The notes beneath the pieces are model-generated. The model did no database searches and was not told where the DNA came from. It saw only the letters and a program-made list of their open reading frames with translations. DNA of 64,000 nucleotides, from NCBI RefSeq assembly GCF_048564905.1, contig NC_132993.1, positions 79,267,001 through 79,331,000 on the forward strand. The letters are read 5' to 3'. The DNA comes from Vicugna pacos (Eukaryota > Chordata > Mammalia > Artiodactyla > Camelidae). Numbering within the stretch: the stretch's first letter is position 1; each line of letters starts with the position of its first letter. The position numbers and the translations under genes were made by a program. Positions 23,721 to 35,454 of this stretch are shown here, piece after piece.

Positions 23721-24109
23721 CTTGGCTGCCAGGCTGTGTGCTCGAGGAAAAGGTAGGAAGATGAGGACCTGGTGGCTGGGTGCCCCGAGTCAGGGCTAGG
23801 AGGGCGTGGCATGAATCAGGGAGGGAAAGAAACTGGTGAGTCTAGCGGGTCCCTGGGCTGCAGGTTCTTCAGGCCTGAGTTTCCTGTTTCTTCTGATCCT
23901 CAGACTTTCCCTGCCGATCTGAAGATAAGGCTAGTGGTCTCTGGAGGGCTATTTGGCATGAATGTGTGGGAGCTGCAGGAGCATCTTGAGTTCTGTGGGA
24001 ATGCGAATGGTGTCTACTTGCCTAGGAGCTATTTTATGGACACTTTTTTCTCAGCATAGTATTTTAAAATATTGCATGTTTAATAAACATTGACTTCTAT
24101 GGTAGGAAA

Positions 24110-24280
24110 TATTTAATGAGCATTTTCATTGGTTAGGCTTCTTTTTTCTAAATGTTTCTCATCTCACAGCACATCACATGGTACTGATGCTGGCAGTTCT
24201 CATTTTATAGACCAGGAAAACGAGTTTCAGGGGAGTGCCATGACTCAACAGAAGCCCCCCAGCTCAGACGCGGAACAAGC
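24110..24280 (-). repeat. MIR SINE remnant, part of the V duplication unit
   Basis: 'ttttttctaaatgtttctcatctcacag' and 'cagttctcattttatagaccaggaaaac' are a reverse MIR, placed upstream of the V at 23.5 kb as the other two copies are to their V genes. Confidence 0.6.
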
Positions 24281-24429
24281 TCATTGAAGAATTTCAGAGA
24301 AACAGGGCAAAGATGAAAATAAAAATGTTTGTGATCACATAGTCACGACAACAACTCTTATTATTATGATGTCTTAACTGCTGGACTTCTTCTCTGCGAT
24401 ATACGGATATGAACATGATATTGTGGATT

Positions 24430-26270
24430 ATAAATGTATTCATTAGCCACTCTGTCTTTTGATTGGAGCGTTTATTCTACTTACATTTAAAGTAATTATT
24501 GACACACAGTCACTTTTTGCCATTTCATTGTTTGTGGGCTTTTTTGTGGTTCGTTTTGTTCTTTTCTTCTTCTTTTGTTCTCTTTCCTTTGATTTAATTA
24601 TTGTCTTCCGTGTTATGTTTGCGTTCCTTTCTCTTTTGTGTGTGTATTTATTATAGATTTTTTGGCTTGTGGTTACCATGAGGTTTATATGTAGCAATCT
24701 GTATAGAATATTTTAAGTTTCTTACCTGTTAAGTTCGAATGCATGTTAACGACGCACTTTTACTCCACACCCCCCACGTTTACTGTCTTTGATACCATGT
24801 TTTACTTCTTTTTGTTTTGCGTGGCTTTAACTGCTTCCTACCGATGCAGATGGTTTTACTACATGTCTTTTAACCTTCCCGCTAGCTTTCTATGTGGTTG
24901 AATTACTGCTTTTCCTATATATTTGCCTTTATCAATGAGATTTTTCCTTTCCTAATTTTCATATTTCTATTGTGGCCTTTTCTTTTCTACTTAAAGGAGC
25001 CCCTGTGTCATTTCGTATAAAGCTGGTTAGGTGGGGCTGAACATTCTTATCTTTTTCTTATCTGTAAAACTTTTGATATCTCCATCAAATCTGCAGGAAT
25101 GCCTTCCTGGGTAGAGTGTTGTTGGCTGTGGGTTTTTCCCTTTCAGCATTTAAAAAATTTCACGCCACTCTCTTCTTGCCTGCAAATTTTCTCAGAAAAG
25201 TCAGCCGATAGCCTTATGGGAGCTCCCTTTTATGTAACTTGTTGCTTTTCCCTTGCAGATTTTAATATTCTCTCTTTCATTCTTTCCGTTTTAATTACAA
25301 CGTGTCTTGGTGTGGTCCTCTTTGGACTGATCCTCTTTAGGACTCTCTTCGCTTCCTGGTCCTGGATTTCTGTTTCCTTTTCCTGCGTAGGGAAGTTTTC
25401 AACTACGATGTCTGCAAATAATGTTCTCTTCCTCTTTTCCTCCCTCTTCTCTCTCTGGACTCTTACAGTGAAAATGTTAGTATGCTTGATGCTGTCCAAG
25501 AGGTCTCTCAGATTATCCTCATTTCTTTTTTTTTTCTTTTTATTCTTTTTACTTTTTTTCTGTTCAGCTTTTGTGATTTCTGCCTCTCTGTCTTCCAATT
25601 CACTGATCTGTTCCTCTATACCAAGGAATCTATTTTTTATTTCTTCTAATGTATTTTTTATTTCATTTATTGTATTCCTTATTTCCACTTGATTCTTCCT
25701 TATATTTTCTAACTCTTTGTTACAACCTTCTAATTCCTCACTCTGTTCGTGTAATCTACTTCTGAGCTGTCTGAATGTCTTTAGGATCATCACTTGGAAC
25801 TCCTTATCAAGTCGATTGCTTATCTCCACTTCACACAGTTCTTCGTCTGGGGTTTTATCTTGTTCATTCATTTGGAGCATATTCCTCTGTTGCCTCATTT
25901 TGCTTAATTGGCTGTGTTTATTTCTCCGTATTTGGAAGTGTGGTTCTATTTCCTGACCTTGGGGACATAGCCTTTTTTAGGAGACACGCTATATGTCCCA
26001 GCAGTGCACTCCCCTCTTGTTACCTGAATGAGATGCTCTAGGGGTGCCCCGTATGTGAGCTGCGTGACTCCCTTAGTTGTGCTGGGCTGACTACTCTGAC
26101 GGTTCTGGTAAGGGTGGCTGGCCCCCAATCCAGTTTGTTGTCCCCAGTCAAGTGTGTCCCAAGTTGACCTTCTAGCCATGACCTCTTGAGTGGCTACTCA
26201 TTCTGACTTGACCAGGCTCTGCTCAGCTGGGCAATAGAACTTGGTCACAAATGCCAAAGTATATTCTTAT
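24430..26270 (-). mobile_element. LINE-1, 5' portion only: ORF1 and the start of ORF2
   Basis: On the minus strand an ORF1p-like reading frame spans about 25900-25000. It has an N-terminal acidic part, a coiled coil rich in E, K, L and I (LEEIKNRFLGIEEQISELEDRE begins it), a polylysine stretch and RRM-like sequence (EKETEIQDQEAKRVLKRISP, then RTTPRHVVIK). Downstream, after a short gap, come the first residues of ORF2 (ITLNVSRINAPIKRQSG at about 24450-24500). The element stops there: the endonuclease remainder, reverse transcriptase and 3' UTR are absent. A stretch upstream to about 26270 may be 5' UTR. ORF1 is interrupted and the element cannot move. Truncation at the 3' side is opposite to the usual 5' truncation of L1 copies. 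Confidence 0.88.
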
Positions 26271-27169
26271 AAAATTAATAGACACTAAGGGTATTCAACA
26301 GTGCAGTTGAAACAGCACGGACCATTTGTTTGGACTGATTACTGCCTCTCTCAAAGCAGCAGTTCCTTCTTGCATGAAACATACTTATTAGCAGGGTTTT
26401 AATGGTTATCACATGAGCTTCTGAACACTTGTGTCCTCCTGCACATTATCTGGCAGCCCGTGGGGGCTACATGGATATGAATTCCGTTACATTTCCTCGT
26501 TAGTGCCTCTAGCCTGAGCCTCTCACAATTACTGAAAATCTCTGGGAGATGAAATAATGCACCTTGCCCTCTCTTCTCTCTCAGATAATCAGCCCATTTC
26601 AACATACATAGTCTCTAACTAGGAACCCACAGCAGTAGGAACTGATGTCAAACCAGACATTTAGGGGCACAGTTACTAACATCTGTGGGGGTACAGTTGA
26701 TAGCCATCAGGCTCCCTTTCCTCTTTCCTTTGACATGAGGCATCGACCCAAGAAGCACAGGAAATGCTGCGGGCTGAGGCTGAGGTCTGGGCTCAGGACC
26801 GAGGTTGCTCCGCGTTGGGAAGGATGTGGTCACGGTCAAGATAAGGGCTCTAATGGTACTGTAGGTTCCCAGGGGCCCTTATATTAGGTCTTCATTTCCT
26901 CTTCTTCTGTGAATTTTATGTACTCCATGGTTGCGCGGTCGCACATGACCCTCAGAAGCCCGATTTGGTGTCAGCACCTTTACGTGTATGAAAAGTTACA
27001 TCTCAATACCTTACAGTGAACACATATGTTTCTTTTCTGCTATTGAAATAAATATTTTCATTTGCTTCAATTATATCTGTCCGGTTTTATACATAAACAA
27101 AAGAATAGCATTTCCAACAAGAAGCAAAATTATTAAGACAAAAACATTACTTTCTTTTTTGCTGGCACA

Positions 27170-27535
27170 AGTTATTTTATTTTTATAGACGTATAGTTGA
27201 TTTACAATATTATATTATCTTCAGATGTACACCATAGTGACTCAATATTTTTATAGATTTTACCCCATTTTAAATTATTACAAAATAACAGCTCTACTTC
27301 TCTGTGCCGTTGCTTATGTATTTTACACATATTAGTTTGTGTCTCTTAAACCCACACCCCATCTTGCCCTCCCCACTTCCCTCTCCACATTGATAACCAC
27401 TAATTTGTTCTCTGTGTCTGTGAATCTGCTGTTATTTTATATTTACATGCTTTTGTTTTATTTTTCAGATTCCACATATAAATGATCACGCAGAGTATTT
27501 GTCTTTGTCTGTCTGACTTATTTCACTGGAAGTTA
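27170..27535 (-). repeat. LINE-1 3'-UTR fragment
   Basis: 'tatagacgtatagttgatttacaatattat', 'taaacccacaccccatcttgccc', 'gataaccactaatttgttctctgtgtctgtga' and 'tgtctgtctgacttatttcac' are the complement of an L1 3' UTR of an older subfamily than the copies at 33.8 and 51.6 kb. Confidence 0.8.
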
Positions 27536-28555
27536 CTTTAAAAAAAAAATCCCTCACCAAATCTGAGAAATAGAGTAACAAATTTATATTCCCAGAGTGA
27601 AAAGCAGATAAATATTTGAAGCTGGCCGTCCTGTCTGCCCAGGCTGAGTGTCCAAAAAGGATGAGGAGGAGACAGGGAAGAGGAACAGGAGGAGGAGCAA
27701 GGAGCCTCCCAGGGTGTTAGCAGAGGAAACACGTTCCTCTGCTGGGTCAACTGTATAAAAAGGAATGGCCACATCCACCTTCATCTTTTGATTCCTGGAC
27801 ATAAATCTTCTAACTGTGAGTTGGATGTCACCTGTATCTGGTCACTGGAGGAGAATGCAGCCAATTCAAGGCCACCTGTCAGGGAGGGAACTTGCCCTGA
27901 CCTCAGTCTCCTCCCGCCTCCCAGTCCCCTGCTGATGCTTCCACTTACTGCTCCCAGACAGCAACCAGAGATGAGACCACTGGTCATTAATCGTGCATGT
28001 CTGACTCACTCATAAGATGTGAGAAATCCGTGCCCCCACAGAAGGGGACTCACAGAGTCTAAGCTGAAGGTCTGTCTCTCCCCGCCGGCTCTCCCACTGA
28101 AGACCACCTGAAACTGACTCTCGAGCAGCTTTTTCCATGAATGGTGGTGGATCATGTTCTCAGGCACTGAGCGCCAAGCCGCCCTGCAGATGGAGAGCCT
28201 CCTGTGCGATGAAGTGTGCAGTTCTGCTTGAGACGATCCCCTGACTGCATCTGCACCTGGACGAAACGGAAGTAAAGAAAGCAAGACCGCCATGGCACCG
28301 CGCTAATGAGAAGACTGCATATTTTTGGCACTGTCTGTACTACTTGGTGTCTGTACCACTTAAGAAAAAAGAGTCATTCCAGCCCAATGAGCTACCCTGG
28401 AAACCCTGAGCATTAACATTGTCTCTCACTTGGCAGACAGGATCAGTGGGAATCAGGAGAAAAAACAAGATTTCGTTTTGTAAAAGAAGCAAAAGTTGTT
28501 AGAGGAGAGAGGAGAAAAAGTAGTCAAGACAGAGCCCATTACAGGCATTCTTTTT

Positions 28556-28673
28556 GGGGGGAGAGGGGTAATTATGTCTATTTATTTATTTATTTTAATG
28601 GAGGTACTGGGGATTGAACCTGGGACCTCCTGCATGCTAGGCAGGCGTTCTACCACTGAGCTATACCCTCCTT
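28556..28673 (-). repeat. Camelid Vic-1-like SINE
   Basis: Reverse orientation with 'ggaggtactggggattgaacc' and 'taccactgagctataccctcc'. Imperfect flanking repeats (about ACAGGCATTCTT and ATAAGCATTTCT) are plausible target-site copies. Confidence 0.88.
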
Positions 28674-30285
28674 CACTATAAGCATTTCTAATCATCAAAT
28701 TTCACTTGCTGTCTCTAAGCTCTCAATAATATGCCAAGGTATTTTTAATATTATGAAACGTGTGAATTTTTTTAAAAAATAAATTTTGAAATAAAATTCA
28801 AAGGTGATCAAAGTTTCCTGTTAGATAATTTAGGCATCACGGAAGTGGCACAGGGAAAAAAAGGATCCATGCCCCAAACCTCCAAAGGTGACCACTCCAC
28901 TCTCCTACCTCAGGCTGACCCTCTAAACCCGCTCTCAGGGCTGGAAGTAGAGTGTACTCAAGATAGATAGTCAATGTGTACTTCCTGGGGGGCCTAGCAG
29001 TTTTTAGAATTGTGATTTTTTTTCCAAGTTGACTCTTAGGTGACACACATCCCTTTTCCCGCCACACTAGTATGTGTGGGGAGTAGGTAATGGATGATAT
29101 GTTATAGAAAATAGTGATTTTTGAGGTTTCCTTGAACTTCATTCAGCATGAATTGGATAATATAATGTTGGTTCTGTTACTCAAAGTCATTGTGAATACC
29201 CTCTTCAGGTACAAAGGAAAGTAAGGTGAGTCAAAATCATCGGGAGATTTCAGGCATCCATCTCTACAAAAATCCCCCTTCCACCCATTCGGTAATGCAA
29301 ATACCTCAACAATCATGGAAACATAGGTCTTACTTCAGCAGACGGTGTGGGGAGCCCCATTCAGTACTCAGTACTGTATATTCCAATGAAACGCTTTCCG
29401 TGTTCTGTGCCTCTGCAATTTAAACAATCATTTAACTGCCAATGTTGACTTAGGATGGGGCTGATTTGCCTCTGGCCGGTTTGCCTTTGGCGTGTGTGGC
29501 CAAAGTGTCCTTGGTGAAATTCACCTCAGCAGAAAGAAGGGCAGCAGGGGTGAATGACTCCACATCTAGTCGGAGACTGTCGTGTCACTGGGGATTGGTG
29601 GCCCAGCAACAGAAAGGGGCTTTACAAAAGCAACCTCCAGCTTTGACAGAGCCTACGAGATTTGCGATTTCCGCTGTGCACAATGCCTGGCTCAGAGTGT
29701 CCATCGAACACTTAAGCCAGAAAATGAACTGCTCCCCAGGCTCCCATCCAATGTAGACTTTGATCTGGACTCAGTAAGGAGCAGTGTTTATAAGCTTTGT
29801 GCAAAATCCAGTATCACCCTTCTAGGGCATGCATTTGATATATTTATCATTGCAGTCAGTTAGATCATGCTGTGTTTGTTACATTTTCGCCTCTAGAGAA
29901 TAAATAGCACTGAATCTAATCTCCATTATTTTAATCAAAGGAGACGAGTGGATCAGAAAAAAATCTTAACATAATGCAAATTGGCTGGTACAGATAATGT
30001 GGGGTATAGATCTCGGCAGAAGATTAAAGAGGGAGTAACAGAGGTCAGTTTGGAGGATTAAGCATAGATGCCCCGGGAAAGCCTGTTGGGCAGAGAACAG
30101 AGCCCTGAAAATCGAGCCTGATTATTTGCACGTATTTAGGCACAGCTTCCTCTTAAAGAAAATATAGAGTGTGGCAACTTCACATAGAGTCACCCACATA
30201 AAAGTTTACCTAGAAAACTGCACGAAAGCGTACAGGTGGCAACTGTGGTTTCCTAATTCACGGCAGTGAACGAAAAACCAGTGAA

Positions 30286-30324
30286 CATTTATTGAGCGAC
30301 ACGGCGCTAAGGTCTGTTACTGTG
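30286..30324 (-). promoter_or_regulatory. 23-RSS of the TRGV9 homologue, weak nonamer
   Basis: Heptamer CACAGTA (30318-30324; 6 of 7) is clear. At 23 bases the nonamer would be CAATAAATG and at 22 TCAATAAAT, both poor matches to ACAAAAACC. Confidence 0.7.
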
Positions 30325-30800
30325 CGCGTCCCAGAGGGCACAGTAGTAGGTGGCCGCGTCTTGTTCGCCTACACTGTGAATGGTGAGGGTAGACGTCGAA
30401 GTGTCAGGCGTCTTGTCTGCCTCAAACTTGCCCGGCCTAATGCCCAATTCCACGCTGACGGTGTTGTCAGCTGAAACGTGCAGCAGGTGCTGCACGGCTT
30501 GACCGGGCCTTTCTCGATACCAATACACAGACGTTGTAGAAATTGTGACACCGGATACCACGCATTCCAGGCGGGCTGTTTTTGACAGCTGTTTGGTACT
30601 GGACAGTTGCGGTTGCTCTAGATGACCTGCACCATACACACTGTCTAAAAAAAAAAAAAAGGAGAAAAGTAAATAAACCAAAAATTTGGAATTTTTTTTA
30701 AATGACAAAAATTAGAGATTTGTCCAAGGAGACTGGGGGAGGAAAAAGACTTACAAGCCCCAAGGATTGCCAGAGTTAACAGCGGGAACAGTGACAGCAT
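30325..30800 (-). CDS. TRGV9: TRG variable gene homologous to human TRGV9, intact
   Basis: Leader exon 30755-30800 (46 bp) encodes [15 protein letters not shown] with donor gtaagtc. V exon 30325-30644 (320 bp) starts after a run of T ending in 'tttag'; the alternative AG four bases on would be out of frame. The mature domain starts [19 protein letters not shown] and includes the first Cys ([12 protein letters not shown]), Trp ([14 protein letters not shown]), [11 protein letters not shown] and [11 protein letters not shown]. These blocks match human V-gamma-9 ([51 protein letters not shown]) so closely that orthology is the simplest reading. No stops occur. In human this V pairs with JP in T cells sensing phosphoantigens through butyrophilin 3A1/2A1. 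It is the V gene nearest AMPH. Confidence 0.96.
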
Positions 30801-32459
30801 GTCTGGATGGACCGCACTGTCTTCCAGGACAGCCTGGAACCACTGCAGAGAGGCTTTGCCGACCTCTGTGGCTTGGCTGAGTCAACCGAGTCAAACTTCC
30901 CGTGGGTGAGGCTGAACATGGCTCTCTTGCTTTCTTGTGAAGGTGTGTCCTGCCCGCCTGTTAGCACATCCCTTCCCTAAGAAGTGTCACAAAGTCCTCC
31001 AGCTGAGTACAGACCAAAGAGTACGGAGGGCCACCTTAGAACTCTGAGGTGACTCATTTTTCCAAACACTATTCATTGTTTCCATAATTATTATTGTTCA
31101 TAATTATTATTCATTATTCTGTCAAAATTATTATTCATAAGCTTCCATTATGGACAAGGCATTATGCTAAGTTTTTTGGTTGTAATAAAGATGCAACAGT
31201 AAGGCACCTAACCATGGAGCGTGTCTAACGGGGAGGTGGCGCGACTTAATGCTGTGATCTTGGTCTTCTCTCTTTCCTCCCATTGCCTTTCACAGAATGA
31301 ACGCTCAATAACCCCAGGGACTTGGCAGGCTAGAGTTGGCGGGAAGAAAGGAGGGGGGTCTGAGCTGTGTTATACATCCTTGGGACCACAGAGAACTTCT
31401 GAAACCAGCTGGAGAGATTTTGGTTCATCCATCTGCTCCCGTTTGTTCAGTTACCCACAAACCCTCCAGCACAGACCACCTGCGGGGGGCTGAACACGCC
31501 ATTCCAGTGTGTTTGCTTTTGTTAAAGGTTCAGGTTTATGCCTTCTCCCTTGGCTACCGGAACGACATATCTCTATGAGACCCCAGCTTCTCTATAAAAT
31601 GGTGCTTCTTTCGTGTGGACGCCTGAGTTGCCTTTTAGTCTGCTTTTCTTTGTCTAACCCAAGACATCACATCTCTCCCAGGGTGTCTTTTATAGGCTGC
31701 GCTTTCCTAAACCACCGAAAAGTGCTGCTTTCCAGATTCCACTTCTCACTTTACCTGCTCTGCCTGAGTGACCTCTCCTCTGTTCTTAGCTTTAATCATC
31801 CTGCAGGTGTGGGTAGGGAGGGCGATAGGAGGAAATTCCATCTCATCTCCAGCCCACACTTTCTCCTGATGAGCTCCATAAGCATGTGTCCTGCTAACAG
31901 CTGGGCATCTTCAAGTGCATCTCCCATGGGAGTTCAACCTGACTTTGTTCAGAGCCCAGAGTGAACTCATTAACTCCCACCTAACCATCTCTTCTTCTCT
32001 CTCAGGGAAGGACTTGGATCCCCACTTCATCCAAGCCAGCACCTTGAGTGTCAGCCTCACATCCTTCTCCTAACTAATTCAACAGGCTCCAATTCCTGTG
32101 GATTCTGCCTCCAAAATATTTCTTGACTCTCCTCCTACCTCCTCATCAGGTCCACTGCCTTCCACCTTCCTTGAATGCCACCTCCTGTAGGATTTGGAGT
32201 GGATCTCCAGCCTCTCTGGCCCTCTGTTCTCTCTTCTGTGAAGTGAGGTTGCTTAAATGCTAAAATTAGGACATCACTTGGAAAAGAAACACTCCAGTGT
32301 CCATTCATCCACTCATTCCTTTCTGTTTCATCCATTCGACAAACACCTGAGATTACAAAGATCAATAACGCATAGTCTCATCACTCGAGGAACTGTTACC
32401 AGTGTCTAGAAAGAGAACAAGGAATAAATAACACGCCACAACTTGGGCAGGAGGAGCTG

Positions 32460-32800
32460 TGAGAGGGAGCACCAGCTGGCGCTCCTAGAATGCCGCTGGA
32501 GGCACGTCCATCCCTGACTTCCCGGGTAGGAGCCGCTTCCTGGAAGAGGTGGTACCTGAGCAGAGCTGAGCTCAAAAGGACGAGCAGGAGTCAGCCAGGA
32601 AGAGTGGGGTACAAACCAGGCTGTAAGACTGGGTCATAGAACTCTAGGTGGAGAGTGAATGAAGACAAGAAAGGCGGGGAGGCGGTGGGACATCACAGAC
32701 AGTCTCATAGCCTGAGCCCTCCAGACTTTATCCTCAGAGGAAGGGTGTAGCAGGGTGAAGACTTGATCAGATCAACCCTGGGGTCCTGGGAAGCTGGGTA
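32460..32800 (+). repeat. Ancient interspersed repeat, family not assigned
   Basis: Words such as 'cgcttcctggaagaggtggtacctgagcagagctgagctcaaaaggacgagcaggagtcagccagg' and 'ggtgaagacttgatcagatc' belong to a familiar, diverged mammalian repeat consensus (gaggaggtgac-ttgagctga…, acatgatcagatt). A related stretch is at 38740-38930. I could not name the family. Confidence 0.4.
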
Positions 32801-33082
32801 GCAACAGACCAGAAACAGGAAGACCTGGTATGACCATCTCCCTTAGACTCCTTTTGATGTAAGAAGAACCCTGCGTCTCCATAATTTTCAGCAGTTTAAT
32901 AGGCTGGAAAGTGAAGCCTTCCAATCGCTATACCTTTATCTGTTTATCTTACCACACTCTTATCCTGAGCTGTGTCACGTTTATGGGGTTGAGATGTGGG
33001 ACACAATCTTTTCTTAAGTTTCTCGGGCTTTCATTCTCCTGTACGGATTTGTTCTTGACTGTAATCCAGGCGACATTTTCTT

Positions 33083-33266
33083 TCTTTTTTTTTTTTTTTT
33101 TAGTATTTCTTATTTATTGTTATATTATTTAATTACTTTATTGTGATAGTGGTGATGGGGAGGTAATTAGGTTTATTTATGTTTAGTGGAGGTAGTGGGG
33201 ATTGAACCCAGGACCCCGTGCATGCTAAGCATGTGCTCTACCACTTGAGCTATAGCCTCCCCACCA
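33083..33266 (-). repeat. Camelid Vic-1-like SINE with perfect target-site duplication
   Basis: Reverse orientation, with a poly-T at the left (its A tail), then 'ggggaggtaattaggtttattt', 'ggaggtagtggggattgaaccc' and 'ctatagcctcccc'. The flanks carry the 11-base repeat GACATTTTCTT at 33072-33082 and 33267-33277, without mismatch. Confidence 0.93.
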
Positions 33267-33837
33267 GACATTTTCTTAAGGAAAAAAAATGCCCTTTTGC
33301 AGTGTGTTATCTGGCAGGATTAAAACAACAGTGGGGCTGGCAGCTTCTGTAGGTGAGTAGGTTATATCCTGACCTGCTCCCTCGCCGTCCTCACCACTCC
33401 TTTCTTTAGTTCCCTTCCCTGGTGATGAGAGGAATGCACACTTGTTACACAAACGTGCAGAGAACAAAAAGAAAAGATCACTGTCCTTCAAAGTAGGCCG
33501 CAGCATCAGTGGTGACAACTTCGTCTGTTTCCTCCTACTTTTGCGTTTATAATTTACATAATTATGGCCAAATTGCTTATATTATTTAAATTCTTTTAAA
33601 AAGTCAGTTTAAGTTTATTATAGAAATTTTGGATGTCCAGAAATGTATGTAAGTCAGCAGTTTATTTCTTCAAGTCTTTCTGATTTGCGATATGTGTATC
33701 TTTCATTTTAAAATGTTTATCAAACATGGTCTTATAGTATATGTGGATTTTCATTACATATATGCATTTACTTTATACAATATGCATGTACCATGTTGTT
33801 GTAAACTATATAAACATAGTTGTTTTGCTTTCTTTTT

Positions 33838-34675
33838 TTCAATTTTTAATTGAAGTCTAGTCAGTTTATAGTGTTGTGTCAGTTTCTGGTGTACAGCATA
33901 ATGTTTCAGTCATACATATACATACATATATTTTTTCACATTTTTTTCATTATGGCTGGCTGCAAGATATTAAATATAGTTCCCTGTGCTATACAGTAGA
34001 AACTTGTTATTTATCTATTTTACATATACTAGTTAATATTTGCAAATCTCGAACTCCCAGTTTGTCCCTTCACACCCCCTTTCCCCCGGTAACCATAAGT
34101 TTGTTTACTATGTCTGTGAGTCTTTTCTGTTTTGTAGATAAGTTCATTACAGTGTCTTCCTTTTTCTTTTTTTAGATGCCACATATGAGTGCTATCATGT
34201 GATATTTTTCTTTCTCTTTCTGACTTATTTCACTTAGAATGATAATCTCCAGGTCCTTCCATGTTGCTGCAAATGGCATTATTTTGTTCTTTTTATGGCT
34301 CAGTAGTGTTCCACTATGTACACATACACCACAACTTCATTATCCAGTCATCTGTTGTTGGACATTTTGTTGCTTCCATGTCTCAGCTATTGTAAATATT
34401 GCTGCTGTGAGCATTGGGGTGCATGTGTCTTTTCAAATTGGAGTTGCCTCTGGATATATGCCCAGGAGTGGGATTGCTGGATCATAGAGTAAGTCTATTT
34501 TTAGTTTTTTGAGGAATCTTCATGCTGTTTTCCACAGTGGCTCCACCAGACTACATTCCCACCAGCAGTGTAGGAGTGTTCCCTTTTCTCCACACTCTCT
34601 CTAGCATTTATCGTTTGTGGACTTTTTGATGATGGCCATTCTGACTGGTGTGAGGTGATACCTCACTGAAGCAAG
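33838..34675 (-). repeat. LINE-1 3' fragment (3' UTR and upstream part)
   Basis: The longest L1 3' piece in the window. The plus strand starts with 'tttttaattgaagtctagtc' and 'gtgttgtgtcagtttctgg', passes through 'tatagttccctgtgctatacag', 'catgttgctgcaaatggcat' and 'atgcccaggagtgggattgctgg', and ends at 'gtgaggtgatacctcactg'. The last part corresponds to the end of ORF2 and the start of the 3' UTR in L1s. It is 5'-truncated and has no usable frame. Confidence 0.88.
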
Positions 34676-35169
34676 ATTTCTTAAGGCAAGTTTTAGTGTT
34701 TTGATTGATTCTTTGACCATATGAAGGTATTATCTAACAATTTTAATGGAGTTCTGGCATATATATTATTTGCCAACGACATTTTCTGATTAGTTTCCTG
34801 TTACATTAAATAATCTACAATCTTTGGACGATGCATAGCACCCTGTAATGTGACATCCTTCAGTTACACTTTTTTCTTTTCAGGCATTAGGGTTAATTTG
34901 GGGGTTGCTATAAATGGTGCTACCGTGAATGAACATCCGTGCACAAAAATTTCAGTACATACGTTTTGTTTCCTTAGGAAAGTGATCGGTCGATAGCGTG
35001 AACACTTTCTCAGTGGTGTGTGTTCTGCCCATGTGTCCTGGGCTCTGTGATGGCTCCTCCTGCCTGAGATCTGAGACAGCAAGCAGATCACTATTTCAAT
35101 TACTTGCTGTCTCAACCCAGCTGCACATTATTATTACTGAAGGGGGCTTTTAAAAGCCTGCTGTCTGGT

Positions 35170-35299
35170 GGGGAGGGTGTAGCTCAAGTGGCAGAGCACC
35201 TGCTTAATATACATAAGGTCCTAGGTTCAATGCCCAGTACCTCCATTAAATAAATAAATAAATAAAAACTTAATCACCTCCCTCATCAAAAAAAAAAAA
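35170..35299 (+). repeat. Camelid Vic-1-like SINE
   Basis: Plus orientation: 'ggggagggtgtagctcaagtggcagagcacctgctta', 'ggtcctaggttcaatgcccagtacctcc', a (TAAA)n stretch and a terminal A-run. It differs from the tRNA-like consensus at several sites. Confidence 0.9.
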
Positions 35300-35454
35300 G
35301 TCTGTGATGAAGTCTGGACTTCAGTAAACAAAAAGCGTGAGATACTCTTGAAGAACCTTCACTCGGCTCATAGTGGTGGATCTCAAAAAGGAGTAGCAAT
35401 TTCTTCTAGCACTTTTGAGTTAATTGTTTTGTAAAAGGCTAATTTTTTTAAGGT

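Larger units (their letters stand above)
23721..30285 (-). other. Spacer between the TRGV9 homologue and the V11-like family
   Basis: About 6.5 kb, largely repeat: a MIR remnant near 24110-24280, the 5' part of an L1 (24430-26270), an L1 3' UTR (27170-27535) and a SINE (28556-28673). An exon-like block at about 28058-28257 is treated as a finding. The remainder (28700-30285) showed no gene. Confidence 0.5.

Noticed and set aside
24459-25692. Plus-strand hydrophobic frames that look like membrane proteins
   Set aside because: They are the antisense of L1 ORF1/ORF2 (lysine/glutamate codons read backwards as phenylalanine/leucine).
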